Positions 8,000 to 16,649 of a stretch of 64,000 nt of DNA are shown here, one piece after another. The notes beneath the pieces are model-generated. The model had not been told where the DNA came from. It searched no databases and saw nothing but the letters and a program-made list of their open reading frames with translations. The position numbers were made by a program, and so were the translations under genes. The first letter of the stretch is position 1. The number at the start of each line of letters is the position of its first letter. Location of the stretch: the NCBI RefSeq assembly GCF_008085905.1, contig NZ_VSFF01000012.1, positions 372,001 to 436,000 on the forward strand. Reading direction: 5' to 3'. Source of the DNA: Actinomadura syzygii (GTDB lineage: Bacteria; Actinomycetota; Actinomycetes; Streptosporangiales; Streptosporangiaceae).

Positions 8000-8644
8000 T
8001 CAGGCGCCCAGGTAGGCGAGGACGGCGAGGACGCGGCGGTTGTCGTCCTCGGACTGCGGCAGCCCGAGCTTGCCGAAGATGTTGTTCGTGTGCTTGCTGA
8101 TCGCCTTCTCGGTGACGAACAACTTCGCCGCGATCGCCGCGTTGGACCGTCCCTCCGCCATCAGGCCGAGCACCTCGCGCTCGCGGGGGGTGAGCTGCTG
8201 CAGCGGCTCCTCGCGGGCGTGCCGGGTGAGGAGCTGGGAGACGACGTCCGGGTCGAGGGCGGTGCCGCCGCCGGCGACCCGGCGCACCGCCTCGACGAAG
8301 ACCTTGACGTCGGACACGCGGTCCTTCAGCAGGTAGCCGATGCCGCCGCCGCTGTCGGACAGCAGCTCGCGCGCGTAGAGCTGCTCGACATGCTGCGACA
8401 GCACCAGCACCGGCAGCCCGGGGATCTCCTTGCGGGCCGCGAGCGCGGCCCGCAGGCCCTCGTCGGTGAACGTCGGCGGGAGGCGGACGTCCACGACCGC
8501 CACGTCCGGACGGTGCGTGGTGAGCGCCCGCAGCAGCGAGGGCCCGTTGTCCACCGCCTCGACCACGTCGAAGTCGAAGGCGCCGAGGAGGCGGATCAGC
8601 CCGTCCCTGAGGAGGGCGAGATCTTCGGCGATGACAACGCGCAC
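8000..8644 (-). CDS. NarL/LuxR-type response regulator
   Basis: The 214 residues comprise a receiver domain and a LuxR helix-turn-helix. The receiver has the acidic pair in VVIAEDLALL, phosphoacceptor Asp52 in VVDVRLPP and the conserved Lys in YLLKDRV. The output domain (about 150-205) contains LTPREREVLGLMAEGRSNAAIA and VTEKAISKHTNNIFGKL. The GTG at 8644 is the only start that keeps the first receiver strand. It overlaps the upstream kinase gene by 49 nt, so the two are translationally coupled. A DNA-binding partner of the adjacent kinase is expected; target genes are unknown. Confidence 0.95.
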   Translation of the reverse strand: MRVVIAEDLALLRDGLIRLLGAFDFDVVEAVDNGPSLLRALTTHRPDVAVVDVRLPPTFTDEGLRAALAARKEIPGLPVLVLSQHVEQLYARELLSDSGGGIGYLLKDRVSDVKVFVEAVRRVAGGGTALDPDVVSQLLTRHAREEPLQQLTPREREVLGLMAEGRSNAAIAAKLFVTEKAISKHTNNIFGKLGLPQSEDDNRRVLAVLAYLGA

Positions 8645-9903
8645 GGCAGCTCCATGGTCACGACGGTCGGCCCGCCGCGCGGGCTCGTCACGGCCATCGT
8701 GCCATCGAAGGCGGCCAGCCTGCGCTCGATCCCGCGCATGCCGGACCCGCGCGCGGGGTCGGCGCCGCCCGTCCCGTCGTCCCCGACGATCATGAGGAGC
8801 CGGTCGCCGGTGTGCTCGATCTGGACCCAGGCCCGTGGAGCGGCGGAGTGCTTGACGACGTTCGCGAGCATCTCCGCGACCGCGAAGTAGGCCGCCGACT
8901 CGACCGGGGCGTCGGCGCGTCCGGGCAGGTCGACCTGGACGTCGACGGGCAGCGGCAGGCCGAGCGCGAGCGCCCGGACGGCCCCGTCGAGGCCCCGCTC
9001 CGCGAGCACCGGCGGGTGGATGCCGCGGACGAGGTCGCGCAGCTCGGTCAGCGCCGTCCCGCTCGCGGCGCGGGCCTCGGCGAGGAGCTGCTGCGCGGTC
9101 TCCGGGTCGTGCTTCATCATCTCCTCGGCGAGCCCGATGTTCATGCTCAGCGCGACGAGCCGGGCCTGCGCGCCGTCGTGCAGGTCGCGCTCGATGCGGC
9201 GCAGCTCGGCGGCGGACGCGTCCACCGTCTCCGACCGGGTCTCGGTCAGCTGCTGCACGCGCTCGGTCAGCGCGGCGCGGGTGGGGGAGAGCAGTGACTG
9301 GCAGAACAGCGCGTGCGCCTTCATGAACATCGGCCCGACCGGGACCGACACCGCGATCAGCCCGGCGCCCAGCACGACGGACCCGACGATGCCGACCGCG
9401 CCCCAGTCCTCCAGCGGCCAGAACGGGCCCCAGCCGTAGGCGGTGACGATCGACAGCCACGGCGCGACGAACACGCCCTCCAGGCCGTACAGGACGAGCC
9501 CGCCGCCGAAGATCCCGAGGACGAGCGCGACCGGCACGTTCAGGAACGACCACAGGAGGTCGCGCCAGGTGGCCGGGTCGGTGAGCAGGCGGCCCAGCCG
9601 CGCGAACGGGCCGAGGCCCCCGGCGGGCTCCGCCCGGTACGGGACGGCGATCCGCACTCCGTACCACTCGTCCGCCCACACCCGCTGCTGGTTGGCGATC
9701 GACCTGATGGCGCCGAACACTGCCGGGGCCAGCAGCACGCCCACGCCGAGCGGGATGAACGCGATCGACAGCACGGCGAGGATGAACAGCGGCAGGTTCA
9801 CCGTGAACGCCAGGACGATCTGGATCACGCCCCGGACGAGGCCGACGAAGGCACGCCGCGCGTACCCTCCGAGTCGCTCGGCGAGGCGCTCGCTGTCGCT
9901 CAC
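8596..9903 (-). CDS. sensor histidine kinase of the NarL-partner type
   Basis: This 435-residue membrane kinase has an N-terminal sensor half with about four hydrophobic segments (for example VLAFTVNLPLFILAVLSIAF and a later VVLGAGLIAVSVPVG). A HisKA_3 dimerisation helix follows with RRIERDLHDGAQARL (phospho-His near residue 240), then a HATPase domain with MLANVVKHS (N box) and GDDGTGGADPARGSGMRGI (G boxes). The start is taken as GTG at 9903 because GGAGG lies 5 nt upstream; an in-frame ATG 12 nt earlier has no site. It phosphorylates the regulator encoded immediately downstream. The signal is unknown. Confidence 0.93.
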   Translation of the reverse strand: MSDSERLAERLGGYARRAFVGLVRGVIQIVLAFTVNLPLFILAVLSIAFIPLGVGVLLAPAVFGAIRSIANQQRVWADEWYGVRIAVPYRAEPAGGLGPFARLGRLLTDPATWRDLLWSFLNVPVALVLGIFGGGLVLYGLEGVFVAPWLSIVTAYGWGPFWPLEDWGAVGIVGSVVLGAGLIAVSVPVGPMFMKAHALFCQSLLSPTRAALTERVQQLTETRSETVDASAAELRRIERDLHDGAQARLVALSMNIGLAEEMMKHDPETAQQLLAEARAASGTALTELRDLVRGIHPPVLAERGLDGAVRALALGLPLPVDVQVDLPGRADAPVESAAYFAVAEMLANVVKHSAAPRAWVQIEHTGDRLLMIVGDDGTGGADPARGSGMRGIERRLAAFDGTMAVTSPRGGPTVVTMELPCALSSPKISPSSGTG

Positions 9904-10034
9904 GTGTTCCTCCATGGGTGCGTTCCCCGGCAGTCCGACCCCATCATTGTGTTCGGTGGCCGTCCAGGGATCGGTGGTGCTAAGCCCCCATTCACCGGCA
10001 CCCCCTGGGGGAGTTCCCCCTACCCCGCCCCAGT

Positions 10035-10054
10035 CCGTGACCGCGCGGTCACGG
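10035..10054. promoter_or_regulatory. perfect 20-bp palindrome between kinase and tex
   Basis: Half-site CCGTGACCGC meets its exact complement with no spacer, in the 250-bp divergent gap between the kinase gene and tex. The core TGACCG-CG-CGGTCA resembles TetR-family operators of actinomycetes, but no TetR gene lies in the window. It is 119 bp upstream of the tex start. Confidence 0.5.
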
Positions 10055-10153
10055 GCAGGCGGGAAGGCGACCGACACTGCGGTCGACAAGACAACGGGCC
10101 CGGATCCCTGGACAATGCAACGGCGACATCCAGGGGAGAAAGCGAACCAAGCT

Positions 10154-12718
10154 GTGACAGCGACCATCAGCCAGACGTCCACCGGACACGAGGGCCCGCG
10201 GCCCGTCACCCAGCGGATCGCCGAGGAGATCGGCGTCCGCGAGGGTCAGGTGCGGGTCGCGGTGGACCTGCTCGACGGCGGGGCGACCGTCCCGTTCATC
10301 GCCCGCTACCGCAAGGAGGCGACGGGCGCGCTCGACGACGCGCAGCTCCGCGCGCTGGAGGAGCGGCTGCGCTACCTGCGCGAGCTGGACGAGCGGCGCG
10401 GCGCGATCCTGGAGTCGATCGAGTCGCAGGGCAAGCTCACCGGCGAGCTCAGGGCCCAGATCATGGCGGCCGACTCCAAGGCCCGGCTGGAGGACGTCTA
10501 CCTCCCGTACAAGCCGAAGCGCCGCACCAAGGCGCAGATCGCGCGCGAGGCGGGGCTCGAACCGCTCGCCGAGCTGCTGCTGGACGACCCGTCCAACGAC
10601 CCGGAGGCGGCCGCCGCCGGCTACGTGGACGCCGACAAGGGCGTCGCCGACGCGGCCGCCGCGCTGGAGGGCGCCCGCGCCATCCTCGTCGAGCGCTTCG
10701 CCGAGGACGCCGACCTCATCGGCGGGCTGCGCGAGCGCATGTGGAACCGGGGCCGGATGCTCTCCCGCGTCCGCGAGGGCAAGGAGGAGGCGGGCGCGAA
10801 GTTCGCCGACTACTTCGAGTTCGCCGAGCCGTTCGCGAAGCTGCCGTCGCACCGCGTCCTCGCGCTGTTCCGCGGCGAGAAGGAAGAGGTGCTCGACCTC
10901 GACCTGGAGCCGGAGGACGAGCCGGACGACGCCCCGGCGGCCCGCAGCTCCTACGAGGCCGAGATCGCGCGCCGGTTCCAGATCACCGACCAGGGGCGCC
11001 CGGCCGACAAGTGGCTGAACGACGCCGTCCGCTGGGCGTGGCGCACCCGGATCCTCGTCCACCTCGGCATCGACCTGCGCGCCCGGCTGCGCCAGGAGGC
11101 CGAGGACGAGGCCGTCCGCGTGTTCGCCGCCAACCTGCGCGACCTGCTGCTCGCCGCGCCCGCCGGGACCCGCTCCACCATGGGCCTCGACCCGGGCCTG
11201 CGCACCGGCGTGAAGGTCGCGATCGTGGACGCGACCGGCAAGGTCGTCGCCACCGACACCATCTACCCGCACGAGCCGCGCCGGAAGTGGGACGAGTCGA
11301 TCGAGACGCTCGCCCGCCTGTCCCGCGAGCACAATGTCGACCTGGTCTCCATCGGCAACGGCACCGCGTCCAGGGAGACCGACAAGCTCGCCGCCGACCT
11401 GATCGCCCGGCACCCCGACCTCAAGCTCACCAAGATCATGGTGTCGGAGGCGGGCGCGTCGGTGTACTCGGCGTCGGAGTACGCGGGCCGCGAGCTGCCG
11501 GGCATGGACGTGTCGCTGCGCGGCGCCGTCTCCATCGCCCGCCGCCTCCAGGACCCGCTCGCCGAGCTCGTCAAGATCGACCCGAAGTCGATCGGGGTCG
11601 GGCAGTACCAGCACGACATCTCCGAGGTGAAGCTGTCGCGCTCGCTCGACGCCGTCGTCGAGGACTGCGTGAACGCCGTCGGAGTGGACGTCAACACCGC
11701 GTCCGCGCCGCTGCTCACCCGCGTGTCCGGGATCGGGGAGGGACTCGCGGAGAACATCGTCGCGCACCGCGACGCCAACGGTCCGTTCCGCAGCCGGGGC
11801 GGGCTGAAGGACGTCCCGCGGCTCGGCCCGAAGGCGTTCGAGCAGTGCGCCGGGTTCCTGCGCATCCCCGGCGGGGACGACCCGCTCGACGCGTCCAGCG
11901 TGCACCCGGAGGCGTACCCGGTCGTCCGGCGGATCCTGGACGCGGTCGGCGCCGACATCAAGGCGCTCATCGGCAACTCGGGCGCGCTGCGCTCGCTCAG
12001 GCCGTCCGACTTCGTTGACGACGTGTTCGGGCTGCCGACCGTCACCGACATCCTCGCCGAGCTGGAGAAGCCGGGGCGCGACCCGCGTCCGGCGTTCAAG
12101 ACGGCCACGTTCAAGGAGGGCGTCGACAAGCTCGGCGACCTGGAGCCCGGCATGATCCTGGAGGGGGTCGTCACCAACGTCGCCGCGTTCGGCGCGTTCG
12201 TGGACGTCGGCGTCCACCAGGACGGGCTCGTCCACATCTCCGCGATGTCCGACAAGTTCGTGTCCGACCCGCGCGAGGTCGCGAAGCCTGGCGACATCGT
12301 CCGGGTGAAGGTGCTGGACGTCGACCTGCAGCGCAAGCGCATCTCGCTCACGCTCCGCCTGGACGACGAGCCCGGCCGCGACCGCCAGGAGCCCCGCAGG
12401 GGCGGCGGACGCCAGGGCGGCCAGCAGGCCGGTCAGCAGGGTGGTCAGCAGGGCGGCGGCGCGCGCCAGAGCCGCGGCGGCCAGAACCAGCGCGGCGGCG
12501 GTCAGGGCGGCGGCGGACGCGGTGGCCAGGGCGGTGCACGCGGCGGGCAGGGCGGCCAGGGCGGGCGCGGCGGTCAGGGCGGCGGCGGGCAGCGCAGCGG
12601 GCGCGGGCGCGACGCCCAGGGGAGCGGCGGCTCCTCCGGCGGCGGCGCCATGGCCGACGCGCTGCGGCGTGCGGGCCTCGACAAGGGCCTCCCCGGCGAC
12701 GGACGCAAGGGCCGCTGA
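10154..12718 (+). CDS. tex: Tex-like RNA-binding transcription accessory protein with Gly/Arg-rich tail
   Basis: The 854-residue cytosolic protein has the full Tex layout. The N-terminal Tex helical domain contains LLDGGATVPFIARYRKEATGALDD. A YqgF-like RNase H fold follows (STMGLDPGLRTGVKVAIVD), then helix-hairpin-helix repeats (GIGEGLAENIVAHRDANGPF) and an S1 RNA-binding domain at about 665-735 (GMILEGVVTNVAAFGAFVDVGVHQDGLVH). The last 110 residues are almost only Gly, Gln, Arg, Ser and Ala with RGG-like clusters, ending in a short conserved-looking ADALRRAGLDKGL. Tex proteins bind nucleic acid and affect transcription and toxin expression in other bacteria. GTG 10154 matches the usual N-terminus; an ATG 39 nt earlier lacks a ribosome site. 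Confidence 0.94.
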   Translation: MTATISQTSTGHEGPRPVTQRIAEEIGVREGQVRVAVDLLDGGATVPFIARYRKEATGALDDAQLRALEERLRYLRELDERRGAILESIESQGKLTGELRAQIMAADSKARLEDVYLPYKPKRRTKAQIAREAGLEPLAELLLDDPSNDPEAAAAGYVDADKGVADAAAALEGARAILVERFAEDADLIGGLRERMWNRGRMLSRVREGKEEAGAKFADYFEFAEPFAKLPSHRVLALFRGEKEEVLDLDLEPEDEPDDAPAARSSYEAEIARRFQITDQGRPADKWLNDAVRWAWRTRILVHLGIDLRARLRQEAEDEAVRVFAANLRDLLLAAPAGTRSTMGLDPGLRTGVKVAIVDATGKVVATDTIYPHEPRRKWDESIETLARLSREHNVDLVSIGNGTASRETDKLAADLIARHPDLKLTKIMVSEAGASVYSASEYAGRELPGMDVSLRGAVSIARRLQDPLAELVKIDPKSIGVGQYQHDISEVKLSRSLDAVVEDCVNAVGVDVNTASAPLLTRVSGIGEGLAENIVAHRDANGPFRSRGGLKDVPRLGPKAFEQCAGFLRIPGGDDPLDASSVHPEAYPVVRRILDAVGADIKALIGNSGALRSLRPSDFVDDVFGLPTVTDILAELEKPGRDPRPAFKTATFKEGVDKLGDLEPGMILEGVVTNVAAFGAFVDVGVHQDGLVHISAMSDKFVSDPREVAKPGDIVRVKVLDVDLQRKRISLTLRLDDEPGRDRQEPRRGGGRQGGQQAGQQGGQQGGGARQSRGGQNQRGGGQGGGGRGGQGGARGGQGGQGGRGGQGGGGQRSGRGRDAQGSGGSSGGGAMADALRRAGLDKGLPGDGRKGR

Positions 12719-12735
12719 CCCGACCGGATTCGCGA

Positions 12736-12788
12736 AGCGGCTGACGGGCGCCCGGCCGAGGTTCTGGCCGGGGTGTCCGTCAGCCGCT
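12736..12788. terminator. large bidirectional terminator between tex and the transporter gene
   Basis: A 12-bp outer stem (AGCGGCTGACGG, 12736-12747, with 12777-12788) and an inner 7-bp stem (CCCGGCC, 12751-12757, with 12766-12772) form one long hairpin. It starts 18 bp after the tex stop and overlaps the last codons of the convergent transporter gene. Confidence 0.75.
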
Positions 12789-13901
12789 AAAGCCGCGCCA
12801 GCGGCCGTCCGACCCGGTCTCGGTCGCCGACCGCGGCTGGACGGGACGCCGCGGCGGCTCCGCCCGGTCGTAGGGCCCCTGCCCGAGCGGCCGGCGCGGC
12901 TGCGGCAGCGGCGGGCGTCCGTCCCGCTCGTCCGCCGCCTCGCGGGCCAGGCCCAGGACGGACGGCACAGCCGCGAGATCGCCGCCGAACGGGTCCCTTT
13001 CGGGCCGCGTTCCGTCGGACGCCTCGCCGCGCGGCTCGTCCGCGATCGGACGGTGCCGGGGGAACTGCGCGACCGCGACCGCGCCCAGCACGAGCGCGCC
13101 CAGCCGCATCGCGGAGTGCGCCGCGTCCTGCGGCCACGGCTCGGCGTACATGAACGTCCCCATCGTCAGCAGGTACGTCTTCGCGGACACCGTCATCACG
13201 GTCGCCACGACCGACACCCGGCAGCGCTGGAACGCCATGACCATGATCCCGAACCCGATCGCCGCCGCGACCACCGTCAGGTAGGGCCACGGCGTCGCCG
13301 CGATCCGGACGCTCGTGGCGTGCGGGTCGTCGCTCCACCCCTTGATCGCCAGCTCCGCGGTGCCGACCGGGAAGCCCGAGCCCAGCCCGTAGGCGATGCC
13401 CGTCACCGGGCGCGCGTGCCGGCCGTCCGGCCGGTGGTCGCCGAGGACGAGGATCAGCACCGGCACCAGCACCGCCGGGGCGACCACGACCGCGATCTTC
13501 CACAGCGGCGCGGCCGCCGAGCGGATCGGCTCGTCCCCGCTCAGCGAGGCGGTGAGCAGCAGGATCGCCCCGCCGATCAGCACCACGCTCAGCCACTCGC
13601 GCGCCGTCAGCCGCTCGCCGAAGAACACGAGCGCGATCAGCAGCAGCGGGACCGCGCCGGACATGAAGATCGGCACGGCGGTGGACAGCGGCAGCCCGCC
13701 GAGCGCGAGGATCTGCAGGCCGAGCCCGCCGAGCACGAACGCGAGCGCGATCAGGAAGATCCAGTTGGTGAGGATCGTCCAGGCCATGTGCGGGACGCGG
13801 TTGCCCCGGAGCGGGGCCATCCGGTCCGCCGCGAGCTTGAAGACGGCGAAACCGAGGTAGTAGAGACCGGTCGCACTGAAGGCCGCGGCTATCCCGTTCA
13901 T
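12780..13901 (-). CDS. DMT-like multi-pass membrane protein
   Basis: This 373-residue integral membrane protein has about nine or ten hydrophobic helices from residue 3 to about 285, followed by a charged cytoplasmic tail of some 85 residues rich in Arg, Pro and Glu. The pattern (paired helix bundles, FFGERLTAREWLSVVLIGGAILLL resembling the EamA repeat end) fits the drug/metabolite transporter superfamily. The substrate cannot be read from sequence. The Pro/Arg tail is not typical of the family. The gene is divergent from tig across 309 bp and convergent with tex. The start ATG begins MNGIAAAFSATG, directly at the first helix. Confidence 0.8.
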   Translation of the reverse strand: MNGIAAAFSATGLYYLGFAVFKLAADRMAPLRGNRVPHMAWTILTNWIFLIALAFVLGGLGLQILALGGLPLSTAVPIFMSGAVPLLLIALVFFGERLTAREWLSVVLIGGAILLLTASLSGDEPIRSAAAPLWKIAVVVAPAVLVPVLILVLGDHRPDGRHARPVTGIAYGLGSGFPVGTAELAIKGWSDDPHATSVRIAATPWPYLTVVAAAIGFGIMVMAFQRCRVSVVATVMTVSAKTYLLTMGTFMYAEPWPQDAAHSAMRLGALVLGAVAVAQFPRHRPIADEPRGEASDGTRPERDPFGGDLAAVPSVLGLAREAADERDGRPPLPQPRRPLGQGPYDRAEPPRRPVQPRSATETGSDGRWRGFSG

Positions 13902-14210
13902 CCCGGACGAGTATGGGCCTTCCCATGCGTGATGTCACTGCCCGTACGGGATCGCTGACGCTGATTCGCCGGTTTCGCGGGCGTCCGATGTCCGCACACC
14001 GCGCCGCTACCCCATAGACTTGGCCGCGCGAAGGCGCGGAGCCGTATTCGGCGTGCCCGCGCCGCTGAGAGACTGACCGGCCGTTGGACGACACGGGCGG
14101 GCCGACCGACGAGGGCCGTCCGCGTGCAGGCCGAGGGCCTCGCAGGCAGCATGAACAGCACGTGTCGACGCCGCGGCCGAAGCAGCGCCCGATCAAGGAG
14201 ACCGACCCCA
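13902..14210. other. 309-bp divergent intergenic region before tig
   Basis: No gene or tRNA is visible. A TAGACT hexamer at about 14014-14019 is a possible -10 for tig, which would give a leader near 190 nt. A short GC hairpin (GCGC-GAAG-GCGC type) follows it. No convincing operator is seen. Confidence 0.4.
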
Positions 14211-15707
14211 GTGAAGACCGATGTCGAGGAGCTGACCCCCACGCGGGTCAAGCTCACCGTCGAGGTTCCGTTCGACGAGCTCAAGCCGAACCTCGACAAG
14301 GCGTACAAGGAGATCTCCCAGCAGGTGCGGATCAAGGGCTTCCGGCCCGGCAAGGTCCCCGCCCCGCTGATCGACAAGTACGTCGGCCGGGGGGCGGTCC
14401 TGCAGGAGGCCGTCAACGACGCGCTTCCCGACCTGTACGGCCGCGCTGTCGAGGAGACCGAGATCTTCGTGCTCGGGCAGCCCGACGTCGAGGTGACCGC
14501 GCTGGAGGACGGCACCCAGTTCGCCTTCACCGCCGAGGTCGACATCCGTCCGAAGTTCGAGGTCCCCGACTACGACGACCTTGAGGTCGTCGTCGACGAC
14601 GCCGAGGTGACCGACGAGCAGGTCCAGGAGACCATCGACAACCTGCGGGAGCGGTTCGCGTCGCTGACCACCGCCGAGCGCGCCGCCGAGGAGGGCGACT
14701 TCGCCACCATCGACCTCGTCGCGCGCGTCGACGGCGAAGAGGTCGAGGACGCCTCCACCGCCGGCTTCTCCTACGAGGTCGGCAGCGGCTCCGCCGTCGA
14801 GGGCCTGGACGAGGCGCTGACCGGTCTCGCCGCGGGCGAGGACAAGACCTTCACCGGCACCCTGGTCGGCGGCGAGCGCGCCGGCGAGGAGGCCGAGATC
14901 ACCGTCACCGTGCAGAGCGTCAAGATCAAGAACCTGCCCGACCTGGACGACGAGTTCGCCCAGCTCGCGAGCGAGTTCGACACGATCGACGAGCTGCGCG
15001 AGGACGTCCGCACCCGGCTCGGCCGCCAGGTGAGGATGCAGCAGCTTTCCGAGGCGCGCGACAAGGCCCTTGAGGCGCTGCTCGAGAAGATCGACGTCCC
15101 GCTGCCCGAGAAGGTCGTGGACGAGGAGATCAGCCGCCGCAACCAGCAGCTCGAACAGCAGCTCCAGATGGCGGGCATGTCCAAGGAGGACTACCTCAAG
15201 GACGAGGAGAAGTCCGAGGAGGAGTTCGACAACGACGTCGCCGACGCGGCGCGGCTCGCGGTGAAGGGCGGCTTCGTCCTCGACCAGCTCGCCGTCCAGG
15301 AGGAGCTGGGCGTCGAGAACGAGGAGCTGTCGGAGTACGTCTTCACGCAGGCCATGCAGATGGGCGTGCAGCCGCAGCAGCTCGCCGAGTACCTCACGCA
15401 GAACAACCAGATCCCGGCGATCGTGTCGGAGGTGCTGCGCAGCAAGGCGCTGAACCTCGTCGTCGAGCACGTCACCGTGAAGGACGAGTCGGGCAACGTC
15501 ATCGACGTCGAGGCCGTCCAGCGCGAGCTGAACGGTGAGACCGAGCAGGCTGAGCAGGCTGAGCAGGCTGAGCAGGCTGAGGACGCCGACGCCGAGGACG
15601 CCCCGGAGACGGCCGAGGAGACGGCGGAGGCCGCCCCCGAGGCGAAGGCCGACGCCGAGGCCGTCGACGAGAAGGACGAGAAGGACGCCGAGACCAAGGA
15701 GTCCTGA
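14211..15707 (+). CDS. tig: trigger factor
   Basis: This 498-residue ribosome-associated chaperone meets nascent chains at the exit tunnel and has a peptidyl-prolyl isomerase domain. The N-terminal ribosome-binding domain contains GFRPGKVP (about residues 44-51), the ribosome-docking signature. The FKBP-type domain lies near 160-245 (GDFATIDLVARVDG through VGSGSAVEGLDEAL). The C-terminal chaperone arms follow to about 440. The last 55 residues are a strongly acidic tail with Glu-Gln-Ala repeats, common in actinobacterial homologues. GTG 14211 has AAGGAG 10 nt upstream. It heads the tig-clpP1-clpP2-clpX cluster but is separated from clpP1 by a strong terminator. Confidence 0.97.
   Translation: MKTDVEELTPTRVKLTVEVPFDELKPNLDKAYKEISQQVRIKGFRPGKVPAPLIDKYVGRGAVLQEAVNDALPDLYGRAVEETEIFVLGQPDVEVTALEDGTQFAFTAEVDIRPKFEVPDYDDLEVVVDDAEVTDEQVQETIDNLRERFASLTTAERAAEEGDFATIDLVARVDGEEVEDASTAGFSYEVGSGSAVEGLDEALTGLAAGEDKTFTGTLVGGERAGEEAEITVTVQSVKIKNLPDLDDEFAQLASEFDTIDELREDVRTRLGRQVRMQQLSEARDKALEALLEKIDVPLPEKVVDEEISRRNQQLEQQLQMAGMSKEDYLKDEEKSEEEFDNDVADAARLAVKGGFVLDQLAVQEELGVENEELSEYVFTQAMQMGVQPQQLAEYLTQNNQIPAIVSEVLRSKALNLVVEHVTVKDESGNVIDVEAVQRELNGETEQAEQAEQAEQAEDADAEDAPETAEETAEAAPEAKADAEAVDEKDEKDAETKES
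15543..15578. repeat. 9-bp coding tandem repeat (four units) in tig
   Basis: Four identical copies of GAGCAGGCT encode Glu-Gln-Ala repeats in the acidic tail of trigger factor. Identity at every position suggests recent expansion. Confidence 0.85.
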
Positions 15708-15746
15708 GCCGCCCCCCGCGGTCTTCCGCGGCATCGGGCGCCAGCA

Positions 15747-15782
15747 GGACGCCCCGCACCCCCGCCAGGGTGCGGGGCGTCC
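15747..15782 (+). terminator. terminator after tig
   Basis: A perfect 15-bp stem (GGACGCCCCGCACCC and its complement) encloses the 6-nt loop CCGCCA, 39 bp after the tig stop. It separates tig from clpP1, which must then have its own promoter. Confidence 0.85.
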
Positions 15783-15836
15783 GCTGTATACGGGTCCCGT
15801 CCGGGTGGGACGCGCCCTCTCCGGGTATGCCGCGTT

Positions 15837-15851
15837 CGCGAGGGTCTCGCG
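15837..15851. promoter_or_regulatory. candidate ClgR-type box upstream of clpP1
   Basis: CGCGAG-GGT-CTCGCG is a perfect 6-bp inverted repeat preceded by GTT. CGC/GCG half-sites of this kind are the core of the ClgR operator that activates clpP1P2 in Streptomyces and Corynebacterium. It lies about 130 bp upstream of the clpP1 start. The spacing is not an exact match to the published motif as I recall it, so the call is tentative. Confidence 0.4.
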
Positions 15852-15982
15852 TATTCCGTGACACGCCCGGTGGCGCCCGGGTACGCCCCTGGCGAAAAGG
15901 CGGCCTCACGGGCTTAAGCGGGCCCGTGCGCGCGTTAATGTCCAATCATCCGAACCGATTAAAAGGACCGGAGGAACACCCG

Positions 15983-16621
15983 GTGAGCATGCCTCCGACT
16001 TTCGACGAGACGTCGCGGATCCAGGCGCGGGTCGCCGAAGCGCCCCTGTTGCCGCTCGGCGACCAGCTCTTCCAGCGGCTGCTGCGCGAGCGGATCGTCT
16101 TCCTCGGCCAGCAGGTCGACGACGACATCGCCAACCGCATCTGCGCCGAGCTGCTGCTGCTGTCGGCCGAAGACGGGCGCCGCGACATAACGCTCTACAT
16201 CAACTCGCCAGGTGGCTCCGTCACCGCCGGCATGGCGATCTACGACATCATGCGGTACGTCCCGAACGACATCGTCACGGTCGGCATGGGCCTCGCCGCG
16301 TCGATGGGCCAGTTCCTGCTGTGCGCGGGGACGCACGGCAAGCGCTACGCCCTGCCGCACGCGCGCATCATGATGCACCAGCCTTCCGGCGGCATCGGCG
16401 GCACCGCCTCCGACATCAAGATCCAGGCCGAGCAGATGCTGTACGTCAAGCGCACGCTCGCCGAGAAGATCGCCGAGCACACCGGACAGGAGCTCGACCA
16501 GATCGAGCGCGACTCCGACCGCGACCGCTGGTTCACCGCCGACGAGGCCAAGGACTACGGGTTCGTCGACCACGTGGTGCTCAGCGCAACCCAGGTGCCC
16601 TCCGAGGGCCCCGTCTCCTGA
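15983..16621 (+). CDS. clpP1: ATP-dependent Clp protease proteolytic subunit ClpP1
   Basis: This 212-residue serine protease subunit forms a mixed barrel with ClpP2 and is fed by ClpX or ClpC. The catalytic triad is visible: Ser107 in GLAASMGQ, His132 in IMMHQPSGG and Asp181 in DSDRDRWF. The handle region between is intact. GTG 15983 is chosen because GGAGG lies 8 nt upstream; the ATG two codons later is less well spaced. clpP2 starts 28 nt downstream, so the two are cotranscribed. Regulation is probably by ClgR through the inverted repeat upstream. Confidence 0.97.
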   Translation: MSMPPTFDETSRIQARVAEAPLLPLGDQLFQRLLRERIVFLGQQVDDDIANRICAELLLLSAEDGRRDITLYINSPGGSVTAGMAIYDIMRYVPNDIVTVGMGLAASMGQFLLCAGTHGKRYALPHARIMMHQPSGGIGGTASDIKIQAEQMLYVKRTLAEKIAEHTGQELDQIERDSDRDRWFTADEAKDYGFVDHVVLSATQVPSEGPVS

Positions 16622-16649
16622 CGACCTCACTACATTTCGGAGGCACACA

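Noticed and set aside
10115..10117. ATG 39 nt upstream as the tex start
   Set aside because: No ribosome-binding site precedes it, and the GTG at 10154 gives the N-terminus usual for the family.
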